A program made the translations under genes and the position numbers. A stretch of 11,751 nt of DNA, from positions 1 to 11,751 of the forward strand of contig JBEKNT010000205.1 of assembly GCA_049522565.1 (NCBI GenBank). Direction: 5' to 3'. This DNA comes from JASHVB01 sp049522565 (GTDB lineage Bacteria; Pseudomonadota; Alphaproteobacteria; Acetobacterales; Acetobacteraceae). Below the pieces are notes generated by a model. The model worked only from the letters and a program-made list of their open reading frames with translations, had not been told where the DNA came from and did no database searches. Of the stretch, positions 1 to 8,164 are shown in pieces (the stretch's first letter is position 1; the number at the start of each line of letters is the position of its first letter).

Positions 1-609
1 CACGGCTCCTGGCTTTTCCTGGGCGAGATCTACACCACGTTGGAGATTCCCGGCGACGAGCCGCACGCGGACCGCTGCGGCACCTGCACAAGCTGCCTGT
101 CGGTCTGCCCGACCGACGCATTTCCCGCGCCGTACCGGCTCGACGCGACGCGCTGCATCTCTTACCTGACGATCGAACACGCCGGCCCGATCCCGCATGA
201 GCTGCGGCCCTTGCTCGGCAATCGCATCTATGGCTGCGACGATTGCCTGGCGGTGTGCCCGTGGAACCGCTTCGCCCGCGCCACCTCGCATCCGAAGCTG
301 CGGGCGCGCGAAGAGCTGACGGCCCCGCTCCTGGCGGAACTCGCCGCGCTGAGCGACGCCGGGTTCCGGGCGAAGTTTGCCGGATCGGCGATCAAGCGCA
401 TCGGGCGCGACCGGTTCGTGCGCAATGTATTGATCGCGATCGGCAACTCCGGCGACGCCGCGCTGACGCCGGTTGCCGACCGGCTGCAATCGGATCCCAA
501 TCCGGTGGTGGCGGAAGCCGCGAGGTGGGCCTGGGAGCGCTTGGGTGCGCCAGGATACCGCGTCAGCTCGACGACCCATCGCCCTCCAACGGACGAACCT
601 GACCGGTGA
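1..609 (+). CDS. queG: Epoxyqueuosine reductase QueG, C-terminal part (5' end outside window)
   Basis: QueG is the cobalamin- and iron-sulfur-dependent enzyme that reduces epoxyqueuosine to queuosine in the wobble position of tRNAs with GUN anticodons; it acts in the cytoplasm. The frame is open from base 1, so the N-terminal cobalamin-binding half is missing and 202 residues remain. Visible are the family block GSWLFLGEIYTTL (fragment residues 2-14), a first 4Fe-4S motif CGTCTSCLSVCP (Cys26, 29, 32, 36), the conserved RCISYLTIEH stretch, and a second motif CDDCLAVCPW (Cys79, 82, 86). The rest, with LIAIGNSGD and ADRLQSDPNPVVAEAARWAWERL, looks like the HEAT-like C-terminal helices. The last 47 nt overlap the 3' end of the beta-helix gene on the other strand. 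Identity is near certain from the double cluster motif. Confidence 0.96.
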   Translation, partial: HGSWLFLGEIYTTLEIPGDEPHADRCGTCTSCLSVCPTDAFPAPYRLDATRCISYLTIEHAGPIPHELRPLLGNRIYGCDDCLAVCPWNRFARATSHPKLRAREELTAPLLAELAALSDAGFRAKFAGSAIKRIGRDRFVRNVLIAIGNSGDAALTPVADRLQSDPNPVVAEAARWAWERLGAPGYRVSSTTHRPPTDEPDR

Positions 610-1492
610 ACTTGTTGCCCACAAGCTGCGCGGGTGTAGCCGTGAGATTGTGGACGAAAGTCGTTGGATGTTCGTTGTCGTTGATGAAGGTATTGTTGCG
701 GATCTCGATCTTGTCGGTCGGCTGGCGCACGCCGCCCTCACCGATGGAGATCGCAAAAGCGTGGTTCTCGGCCTGCGGCCCCTTCTCCAGCTTGTTTCCC
801 TCGGCAATCAACGAGCCGCCGGACGGGATGTCGATCTGATAGCTCGACGTACCCGCGGGGCCGTCCTCGATATCGCAGTCGGTGACTTCGGTAACCAGCG
901 CCTCCGACTTGATGCTGTGCGCCGATTGCGTGTCGAAGAAGCGCGAATGTTCCACCTGCAGCAGATGGATATGGCCCACATAGATGCCGTGGGCGCAGCC
1001 TCCGCCGCCCTCGCATGTGCCGTTATGGGTGAATTCGCTGCCGATGATCCTGATCGTGGAATCGGGTTTGGCGCCGGCGAGGACACCTTCCTCATTGTTG
1101 ATGAAATGCACGTTTTCGACGGTGAGATTGTCGCCCTCCGCGCGGATGCCGGCACCGTTACGATCGGGCACCCGGGCGCGCTGCAGGGTCAAATTCCGCA
1201 CCGTGATATCGTTGCCGACCGTGACCAGCAGTGCCTTGCCCATGCAGGTCAGGTCGGTGAGCACCGCGCCCGGCGCGCTGCCTTGAATGGTCAGTTTGTC
1301 CTGACGAACAATGGCGCAGTCGAAATATTGGCCCGGCGCGATACTGACCGTGTCACCGGCTTTTGCCGCGGCGATCGCCTCGCTCGGCTTCTTGAAGGGC
1401 TTGTCGGGCCCGACCTCCAGTGTCGCCGCCTGCGCCGCCCCGGCGGCGAACAGCGCCAACAATCCGATCACAATCCCGCGCCGCCAACCCAT
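563..1492 (-). CDS. Secreted right-handed parallel beta-helix repeat protein
   Basis: This 309-residue protein begins with a clear Sec signal peptide (MGWRRG, then a hydrophobic run, with a likely cut after AQA at about residue 22). The start at 1492 is preferred over an upstream in-frame ATG at 1519 because AAGGGG lies 7 nt before it and the arginines directly follow it. The mature part is a series of short strands typical of pectate-lyase-like beta-helices: DKLTIQG, NDITVRNLTL, DNLTVENVHFINNEEG, STIRIIGSEFTHNG, LLQVEHSRFFD, VTDCDIED, DKIEIRNNTFIND. Several Cys residues (for example TCEGGGGC) fit disulfides in the periplasm or outside the cell. The fold is well supported. The substrate is unknown; no catalytic set of a polysaccharide lyase can be picked out by eye. 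It is read divergently from fumC, and its 3' end runs 47 nt into queG. Confidence 0.87.
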   Translation of the reverse strand: MGWRRGIVIGLLALFAAGAAQAATLEVGPDKPFKKPSEAIAAAKAGDTVSIAPGQYFDCAIVRQDKLTIQGSAPGAVLTDLTCMGKALLVTVGNDITVRNLTLQRARVPDRNGAGIRAEGDNLTVENVHFINNEEGVLAGAKPDSTIRIIGSEFTHNGTCEGGGGCAHGIYVGHIHLLQVEHSRFFDTQSAHSIKSEALVTEVTDCDIEDGPAGTSSYQIDIPSGGSLIAEGNKLEKGPQAENHAFAISIGEGGVRQPTDKIEIRNNTFINDNEHPTTFVHNLTATPAQLVGNKFTGQVRPLEGDGSSS

Positions 1493-1519
1493 ATCCGAAC
1501 CCCTTACCGTCGATTCCAT

Positions 1520-1536
1520 GTCTGACCATATCAGAC
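1520..1536. promoter_or_regulatory. Inverted repeat in the divergent fumC / beta-helix intergenic gap
   Basis: GTCTGA and TCAGAC form a perfect 6-bp inverted repeat around the 5-nt spacer CCATA. It lies in the 105-nt gap between two divergent genes, 28 nt upstream of the beta-helix start and 61 nt upstream of fumC. Size and spacing fit a dimeric regulator site, or a small hairpin. No regulator can be named. Confidence 0.3.
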
Positions 1537-1597
1537 GCCAGGCCGCCGCACCACGCGCCTGGGACGGCCTACACGGTCACGCAGGGAAAACAGCGCC

Positions 1598-3006
<1,409 letters not shown>

Positions 3007-3010
<4 letters not shown>

Positions 3011-3222
3011 GCGGGCTGGTAAAGCGCAGCTTTTCCCTGGCGGGCCATCGCACCAGTGTGGCGCTGGAGGAGGCTTTCTGGACCGCGCTGGCACGCATCG
3101 CGACGGCGCGCGGCCAGACGCTGTCGGCACTGGTGGCGGCGACGGACGCGGCGCGCGCGCCTGGCCAGCCGCTGGCGTCCTCGCTGCGCGTCCTGGCACT
3201 GCAAGAATCCCGCGGCGGTTAA
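3007..3222 (+). CDS. Small ribbon-helix-helix protein, apparent CTG start
   Basis: The frame from 3007 encodes 71 residues. Residues 6-45 (KRSFSLAGHRTSVALEEAFW, then TALARIATARGQTLSALVAA) match the small alphaproteobacterial ribbon-helix-helix family RHH_4: a basic beta-strand, then two helices with an aromatic Trp. Such proteins usually act as DNA-binding dimers. No ATG, GTG or TTG is available in frame before the conserved strand. CTG at 3007 sits 5 nt after a near-perfect Shine-Dalgarno GGAGGT (2996-3001) and overlaps the fumC stop as CTGA. An ATT at 2989 is the only other near-cognate codon and has no ribosome-binding site at the right distance. Translational coupling to fumC is inferred; its target is unknown. 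The gene is too unconventional in its start for a standard caller, but the protein is convincing. Confidence 0.77.
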
Positions 3223-3254
3223 CCTTCGATTCAAGAATACTGTTGCATTCTGCG

Positions 3255-3277
3255 CGCGCGGCCAGGACGGCCGCGTG
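3255..3277 (+). promoter_or_regulatory. GC-rich hairpin abutting the ribosome-binding site of the 59-aa gene
   Basis: CGCGGCC and GGCCGCG form a perfect 7-bp stem around AGGAC, extendable by one G-U and one C-G pair to 9 bp. The 3' arm ends directly before the Shine-Dalgarno AAGGAG (3278-3283). It could shield the 5' end or serve as a weak terminator of the fumC transcript, but there is no T-tract, and GC-rich DNA makes such stems by chance. Confidence 0.25.
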
Positions 3278-3292
3278 AAGGAGAAGACCTCC

Positions 3293-3472
3293 ATGACCCA
3301 GCTCGCTACCCCCGTTCTGCTCCGCCGGGGCGCCGTCAGCCCGCTGGTGTTGTCGGATCGGTTGATCGCGCTTGCCCAGGATGCCGACCGTGCCGGCTAC
3401 ACCGGCACGGCCGAGCAACTTGTCAGCCTGGCCTGCACGGTGTTCGACGAGGCGCCTGAGCCGCGGCACTGA
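3293..3472 (+). CDS. Small protein of unknown function (59 aa)
   Basis: An ATG at 3293 preceded by AAGGAG with 9 nt spacing opens a 59-residue reading frame with good codon use. The protein reads MTQLATPVLLRRGAVSPLVL at the start, then an amphipathic helix-rich stretch (SDRLIALAQDADRAGYTGTA, EQLVSLACTVFDE). It has no signal peptide, no transmembrane segment and a single Cys. The composition, with two predicted helices, looks like a soluble structured miniprotein, and I have the impression of similar uncharacterised small proteins in Rhodospirillales, but no function can be given. It lies 70 nt after the ribbon-helix-helix gene. The gap contains an AT-richer patch (around 3224-3250) that could hold a promoter, so it may or may not share the fumC transcript. 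Confidence 0.68.
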   Translation: MTQLATPVLLRRGAVSPLVLSDRLIALAQDADRAGYTGTAEQLVSLACTVFDEAPEPRH

Positions 3473-3679
3473 GACGGCGATCGGGGCCGCTCATTGGCGC
3501 GGCGGCGCGCCGTTCGCGGCGTCGGAGGCACCTCGGCCCGCAAGCGGCAAGCAGGTCGTTCTCGCATACGGCATGCATGACAAGGGTCGCGCACCCGGCG
3601 TCGGCGGGTAGGGTGTGCCAGTCTGTGCAAGGGCGGCGTGGAGCCGCATTGCTCACCACCTGCTATCGACGCCGGCGCC

Positions 3680-4807
3680 TCACCCCTGGCCCCTGATCAA
3701 CCGGGTCAGCGTGAAGCCGATCTGCTCCAGGTCGGGGCCGAGCGGCAATCGCCAGCATGGCAGGAGACGGCAGAGCCGCGTCAGGCGAGGGAACATGTCG
3801 CCGTCGGTGGGATCGATCTGCAACATGGAGCTTGGCGCCAACGCCAGTAACGCGCGGGCCGCGGTTTCGCGCATCACCGCGGCCTGCGGGTCTCCGACCA
3901 CCTGCGGAATGACGATACCGACCAGCCGCAGCCCCGCGGTCAGCCCAGCCGGACGATGGCTGGACATGTAGCTGGTGACCTTGGCCCGACCGCTCCAGGG
4001 TTCCTGGAAGACGTGGTCGTGATGCGGCATCAGCGCCGGAAAGCGAGCGAGATGGGTCTGATGCAGCCGCATCGTGCCGTACAGCGCATGCGCGGTCGGC
4101 GGCGAACCGGCGTCGACCAGCACATAATCGTCGCCCGCCGCCGTCAGCCCGGCCGCCATGGCAGAGAGCACTGTGGTAGACTTGCCGGTGCCGCCCGGGC
4201 CGACCACCAGCACACCCTCGCCGTCGATGCCGACCGCGCCGGCATGCACCAGATCGGCACCGAACCCGCGCCCCCATTCATGCAGCAGCCGGCGGAACGG
4301 ATGGATGCGGTCCCACAGCGGGACCGCATCCACGTCGTTCACCCAGACCACAGCGGTCGCGGTCTGCCGGTCGAACATCCAGAGCTGCGCGGTGTCTGGC
4401 TCATGCACGGTGGTGAAGCGCGCGTCGCACAGGCCGCGCGCCTTGCCGACGCGGTCAAGATCGCTCGGCCGCCAGGGCACCGGCGGCGGCGCAACGCCGG
4501 TCGAGGCGGTGTCCCACAACAGGATGGTCAGATCGGCGGTTTGCTGCGGGACCCCTTGCAGATGACCGAACACCGGCGCGATGGCCTCGGCTATGCGTTC
4601 ACCGGAAAAACGCAGACACACCGGGCGGCCGGCGATGCGCAACCACCGCTCGCCGGCCGCGTGCCGGTCCCATGCGGTCGCGAAACACGCCGTGGCAGCG
4701 CGGAAGAACGCTGCGGCGGCCGGGTTTTCGCCTGCCGGATTCTGGCCACGCGCCGGGTTTGCACGACCCTCCGGGTGTTCGCCGTCGGCCGGCGGCGCCA
4801 CTGCCAT
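3680..4807 (-). CDS. HPr-kinase-related P-loop protein (HprK-rel family)
   Basis: This 375-residue protein belongs to the P-loop kinases related to HPr Ser kinase. A Walker A motif GPGGTGKST lies at residues 203-211, preceded by ADLVHAGAVGIDGEGVLVV, the beta-strand entry typical of HprK-like domains. AGDDYVLVD (224-232) follows as the Walker-B-like acidic element. The roughly 190 residues before the P-loop are a separate N-terminal domain, and the first 35 are low-complexity. True HprK phosphorylates HPr of the sugar PTS; relatives in RiPP clusters phosphorylate peptides, so the substrate here is open. It is the last gene of the cassette. The ATG at 4807 starts 8 nt after the PqqD-like stop but has no good Shine-Dalgarno. 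A TTG at 4843, inside the upstream gene, has GAGGTG 11 nt before it and would add 12 residues. Confidence 0.86.
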   Translation of the reverse strand: MAVAPPADGEHPEGRANPARGQNPAGENPAAAAFFRAATACFATAWDRHAAGERWLRIAGRPVCLRFSGERIAEAIAPVFGHLQGVPQQTADLTILLWDTASTGVAPPPVPWRPSDLDRVGKARGLCDARFTTVHEPDTAQLWMFDRQTATAVVWVNDVDAVPLWDRIHPFRRLLHEWGRGFGADLVHAGAVGIDGEGVLVVGPGGTGKSTTVLSAMAAGLTAAGDDYVLVDAGSPPTAHALYGTMRLHQTHLARFPALMPHHDHVFQEPWSGRAKVTSYMSSHRPAGLTAGLRLVGIVIPQVVGDPQAAVMRETAARALLALAPSSMLQIDPTDGDMFPRLTRLCRLLPCWRLPLGPDLEQIGFTLTRLIRGQG

Positions 4808-4815
4808 GTCGGGGA

Positions 4816-5361
4816 TCAGTCGGCGGCCTGCCGGTGCGGCCAACCCGTGTCACCCACCTCATGCACCGGATCGATTGACAGCAATTCGTCGAGGTCCTCG
4901 AACCGGGTCAGCGCCATGCCGTCGAACGGCAACCTGCCGTCCGCTTGTCCACCCACCAGCGGCCGCAGTTGGTCGAACCGCTCGAGCGGCAAGCCGCTGA
5001 ATGGCTCGCCCGGGGGTTCACGCGGGATGTCTGGCGTGTCGCGCCCCGGCCGCGCCGCCTCCCCGTCCGGCGCGGCCGCCGACGGGTCGTCGCGACGGAT
5101 GATGCCGTCGCGATACAGCGCGATCAGGAAGTCATGCACCTGCGCGGCGATCGCCTCGCGCGGTGCCGCATAGGAAGCGGCAATCCGATCGACCAGCTCA
5201 TCCTCCGTGACACGGCCCAGCAGGATGTTCCAGGCATGGGTGGCAGCGCCATCGAAGCGGAAATAAATGCCGTTCTGCAGGTCGATGACGACTGTCTCGC
5301 CCTCGATCGTGTCGTGCACGAGATCCTCCGGGCGAACGAAAAACACCTTCCCGTCTTGCAT
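4816..5361 (-). CDS. PqqD-like peptide-binding protein with a long repeat-bearing tail
   Basis: Residues 5-90 form a PqqD-like domain: a beta-hairpin segment (VFFVRPEDLVHDTIEGETVV, IDLQNGIYFRFDGAATHAWN) followed by the helices ILLGRVTEDELVDRIAASY and QVHDFLIALYRDGII. PqqD proteins hold the leader of a precursor peptide and present it to a modifying enzyme. The protein has 181 residues, about twice the PqqD length. After an acidic and proline-rich linker (91-120), the tail carries two similar segments, GLPLERFDQLRPLV (123-136) and GMALTRFEDLDELL (148-161), and ends with SIDPVHEVGDTGWPH. An AGGGGGA Shine-Dalgarno stands about 6 nt before the ATG. It lies 28 nt after the nucleotidyltransferase gene and directly before the kinase-like gene, which implies an operon. 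The domain call is solid; the partner peptide is not identified, and the tail itself is a candidate. Confidence 0.87.
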   Translation of the reverse strand: MQDGKVFFVRPEDLVHDTIEGETVVIDLQNGIYFRFDGAATHAWNILLGRVTEDELVDRIAASYAAPREAIAAQVHDFLIALYRDGIIRRDDPSAAAPDGEAARPGRDTPDIPREPPGEPFSGLPLERFDQLRPLVGGQADGRLPFDGMALTRFEDLDELLSIDPVHEVGDTGWPHRQAAD

Positions 5362-5389
5362 CGCGATCCCCCTGGGCGACCACGCGGGG

Positions 5390-7057
5390 TCATCCGCGCG
5401 GCGCGAGTCTTATGCGCCGGACCAGCAGGCCCAGCAGCCGGCCATCCGCCCGCATGCCGAGACTCGCCGGCGAGCACGGATGACGGATGTCGAAACATAA
5501 ACATAGACCGGTGCCGTCGGCTATCGCACGCCGCGGAATCACGAAGCGATGCACCGGCGGCGGCGGCACGCCGTGCGTGAAGCGCAGCGTCGCGACGCGG
5601 CGGTCGTTGGCAAAGACCCGGACGGCGAGGCGCGGGCGCGCTGCGGCGACAAACCCCTCGGCTTCCAGTTCGCAGACCAGGTCCACCCCCGGTGGGTGCG
5701 ACACATCCCACAGCATTCGGGCCTCGGGTCCGCTGGTCCAGCGGCCGCCGTCGCTTGGGTCGGCATAGGACCACCAGCCAAACAGGCAGGCGCCGCGGCC
5801 ACCCTCTGTCAGATCGAGCGTCTTGCCGAGCAGCGCCGGAACCGCCGGCCGCGGATCGCCCGACGGGCGATGCCCCGCGTCAAGGCGCAACCGCCGGTCC
5901 ACCCGCAGCGCCCGGCGCAGCCAGCCCGGACGGCGCAGCAGATGGAACAGCACAAGACCCGGCACGCCCGCGCCGGACTGAACTTCCAGCACCTGGCGCA
6001 GGAACGGCATGACGGCCCGTCGTGCCGGCTGGTCCGACAGCTCCGGGTCGGCCCGACGAAACGCAACGAACTTGCCGGCCAGGCGCTGGGTCATACCGCG
6101 AGTCAGCGGATTGCCGCGGCTGACGCGCACCTCCAGCCGCTCGATGAACCGCGCCTTACGCCGCAGGTCGCGCAGTATCGCGCGCGGCACCGGCAGAGCC
6201 AGCTCGGTCGCCAGGAAGCGCAGGCAGTCGTGCATCAGCGTCGCGAAATCGCGACGCCGTGCCTCGGCGCACAGGGTGGGCCAATCCAGCCGATCCTGGC
6301 TGGCGCGGAGGATCAGCGCCGCATCCGCCGCCCAGCGCAGGCTGGAGAACCCGGCCCAATACACCGCATGCACACAGACGTGCAGCAACTGGTCGGCTTG
6401 TGCCAGGACCAGCACCCGCTGCCCAACCAGCCGCGCCGGCGTGGCGCGTTGCCAGAATCCCAGGTCGTTGCCGATCCGCCCGTCAAGGTTCAGCGCGCGC
6501 CAGTGCAGGTCGAGCTCGGTGCCGTCCGGCGCGATGAACGGCCAGCCGGCAGTACTGGTCAGTGCCGCCATTGCCGCCGCAGCGCAGGGCAGCGGCTCCT
6601 TCGGCCGCCAGCCGAGCGTGGTCACGATGTCCACCACCTGCGCCAGCCGGTCGGGCGGCACCATGATGTCCACGTCGTCCATCGGCCGCAGATCGATCGA
6701 GCTGCCGAACGAAGCAATGATCCCGGCGCCCTTCAGCAGGATAACCGGGATACCTGCCCAGGCGAGGTGCGCCAGCACCGGGCGCACGCGATGCAGCAAC
6801 GTCAGGTTGCGCGCCCAGTACAGCCGGCGGATGCCCCGCATCCGTTCCATCCAGGGGTCATCGATGCCGCAGCGCGTCAGGTTGCGCTGCACCAGCGGCA
6901 GCAGCCTGCTCCAGCCATAGTCGATATCGGCCAGGTCCACCCCCACGCGCCAGGCCGCGAAAGCGTCTGCCGCGTCCGGTCCGTCCAGCAGCGCGGCGCG
7001 CAGCAGATGCACGTCCTTGCCGGTCAATCCGGCCCTCGCCGCCGCCGAATCGAACAT
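5390..7057 (-). CDS. Nucleotidyltransferase-fold protein (NTP_transf_5 type) fused to a C-terminal beta-rich domain
   Basis: The 555-residue product has the uncharacterised nucleotidyltransferase fold of the NTP_transf_5 family. GIPVILLKGAGIIASFG (102-118) is followed by RPMDDVDIMVPPD (124-136) with the metal-binding pair Asp128/Asp130, and ELDLHW (181-186) supplies the likely third acid, Asp183. A helical region with LLHVCVHAVYWAG continues to about 400. Residues 410-552 are a separate beta-rich domain (FGWWSYADPSDGGRWTSG near its start, FDIRHPCSPASLG near its end). This resembles a module I associate with glycan-synthesis proteins (possibly DUF7024), a tentative match. The ATG at 7057 is chosen over one at 7096 because AAGGA lies 8 nt upstream; the farther ATG has no ribosome-binding site. 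It is first in the three-gene cassette. Related proteins often neighbour PqqD-like and HprK-like genes, but the donor and acceptor are unknown. Confidence 0.9.
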   Translation of the reverse strand: MFDSAAARAGLTGKDVHLLRAALLDGPDAADAFAAWRVGVDLADIDYGWSRLLPLVQRNLTRCGIDDPWMERMRGIRRLYWARNLTLLHRVRPVLAHLAWAGIPVILLKGAGIIASFGSSIDLRPMDDVDIMVPPDRLAQVVDIVTTLGWRPKEPLPCAAAAMAALTSTAGWPFIAPDGTELDLHWRALNLDGRIGNDLGFWQRATPARLVGQRVLVLAQADQLLHVCVHAVYWAGFSSLRWAADAALILRASQDRLDWPTLCAEARRRDFATLMHDCLRFLATELALPVPRAILRDLRRKARFIERLEVRVSRGNPLTRGMTQRLAGKFVAFRRADPELSDQPARRAVMPFLRQVLEVQSGAGVPGLVLFHLLRRPGWLRRALRVDRRLRLDAGHRPSGDPRPAVPALLGKTLDLTEGGRGACLFGWWSYADPSDGGRWTSGPEARMLWDVSHPPGVDLVCELEAEGFVAAARPRLAVRVFANDRRVATLRFTHGVPPPPVHRFVIPRRAIADGTGLCLCFDIRHPCSPASLGMRADGRLLGLLVRRIRLAPRG

Positions 7058-7094
7058 GCCTGGCGTCCTTCCCGGGCAACATGGCCCGAGCGGC

Positions 7095-7123
7095 ATTCCA
7101 TGCTAACAATTGGCGGCGTGCAA
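7095..7123 (-). promoter_or_regulatory. Possible promoter of the nucleotidyltransferase/PqqD/kinase cassette
   Basis: On the minus strand TTGCAC (7123-7118) and TGGAAT (7100-7095) are separated by 17 nt. This is a partial match to a sigma-70 -35/-10 pair, in a locally AT-richer patch about 40 nt upstream of the chosen start at 7057. The match is weak, and only the position in the divergent gap makes it worth listing. Confidence 0.27.
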
Positions 7124-7151
7124 ATCCGTACCGAACCCCGGAGTTCAGCCG

Positions 7152-8159
7152 TTGCAGCTTCCGTCCTGCGTGCGCGAACTGGTTCCTGGCGTGACGGTGA
7201 TCGTCCCGCATGGCGGAGCAGAGAGGCTGCACCTGCTGCACGCCTCGCTACCCCGCCTGAGAGATGCGCGGGGTGTTGCCCGGATCGTGCTGGTGGAACT
7301 GGACGAGGTCCCGCGCGCCGTGGAACTCGGCCGGCGCTTCGCCGACTTTCACGTGTTCGCGCCCGGCGCTCCGCCGTTCCACAAGACGCGGGCGATGAAT
7401 ATCGGCCTTGCCTTCGTGCGCACCACGCATTTCCTCTGGCTCGACAGCGACATGCTGCTGCCGGAAGAGTTCGTTGCCGATGCGTGGCGGGAATGCGCCG
7501 CCCGGGCGCTCGATTGCCTGCTGCCCTGGTCCGAGGTGCACTATCTCTCCGAGGCGGACAGCCGGGAGGTGGCGACCGACCATCGCGCGCCGGACGCGTG
7601 TGTCCCGGTCAGCCGGTTCGCCAGCAACGTCATGGTGCCGGGCAGCGCGGTGGTGGCACGGACCGAATTCGCTCTCCGTCATGGCGGCATGTCAGAGCAA
7701 TTCCGCGGCTGGGGCTGCGAGGACACCGCCTGGTTCATCAAGGTGCGCACGCTTGGCAGCGTCGGCGTCACGGGGCAAGCATCGCGCATCCTGCATCATC
7801 TGTATCATCCGACCTCCGGCGGCTACAGCGCCGGCGCGGATGTGTTCGCGCGCCCCGAATATCGCCGGAACTTCGCGATCCTGACACTGATGAAGTCGTA
7901 TCAGACGCCGGAGACGTTCAGCCGCCGCTTCCCCGCACCCGCACATTTCACGGCGCCCTGGCCGGGCACCCGCCGCTTTGTCTGCGCGCGCGGCGCCGAG
8001 GCAATCGCTGCCGTCCTGCAACAGCTCTATGGCGAGGCGGTCATGCTGTGCGATGCGGGCGCGCAAGCCGACGCCACGCTGCTGCCGTCGTCCGCCGATG
8101 ACGCGTGGGATGCCGCGCTGGCCGCGGTCTGCCGCGCCAGCATGGACCTCGCCGCCTGA
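7152..8159 (+). CDS. GT-A fold glycosyltransferase (galactosyltransferase-like)
   Basis: The protein opens with PGVTVIVPHGGAERLHLLHASL, the first strand and helix of a GT-A Rossmann-like domain. It then has FHKTRAMNIGLAFVRTTHFLWLD, with the DxD metal/nucleotide-sugar motif LDSDMLL (Asp98, Asp100), and RGWGCEDTAW (185-194). The last stretch is the counterpart of the WGWGxED acceptor/catalytic loop of GT7/GT27-type galactosyl- and GalNAc-transferases. No membrane segment is visible. With 335 residues the domain is complete. The start is uncertain: TTG at 7152 has CCGGAG 8 nt upstream; TTG at 7110 and GTG at 7170 are alternatives, and no in-frame ATG precedes the first motif. It is read divergently from the nucleotidyltransferase cassette and its stop is 5 nt from that of the convergent GT2 gene. 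Sugar and acceptor are unknown. Confidence 0.87.
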   Translation: MQLPSCVRELVPGVTVIVPHGGAERLHLLHASLPRLRDARGVARIVLVELDEVPRAVELGRRFADFHVFAPGAPPFHKTRAMNIGLAFVRTTHFLWLDSDMLLPEEFVADAWRECAARALDCLLPWSEVHYLSEADSREVATDHRAPDACVPVSRFASNVMVPGSAVVARTEFALRHGGMSEQFRGWGCEDTAWFIKVRTLGSVGVTGQASRILHHLYHPTSGGYSAGADVFARPEYRRNFAILTLMKSYQTPETFSRRFPAPAHFTAPWPGTRRFVCARGAEAIAAVLQQLYGEAVMLCDAGAQADATLLPSSADDAWDAALAAVCRASMDLAA

Positions 8160-8164
8160 ACGGG

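Noticed and set aside
473..1525. 350-codon plus-strand frame opposite the beta-helix gene
   Set aside because: The minus-strand product has a signal peptide and clear beta-helix repeats; this frame has no recognisable motif and begins inside queG.
3473..3679. tRNA or structured RNA gene in the 207-nt gap
   Set aside because: No cloverleaf with a TTCRANYC-type arm can be built; only short GC-rich palindromes such as CGGCGCGCCG are present, and these are common by chance here.
3680..5361. Complete lasso-peptide cluster
   Set aside because: Only PqqD-like and HprK-like genes are present. No asparagine-synthetase-like cyclase, no transglutaminase-like B2 protease and no recognisable precursor is in the window.
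5549..8101. Very long plus-strand open frame (850 codons) across the middle cluster
   Set aside because: It is antisense to the nucleotidyltransferase gene and then out of frame with the glycosyltransferase. Its translation is Arg/Gln/His-rich without any domain, as expected for a shadow in GC-rich DNA.
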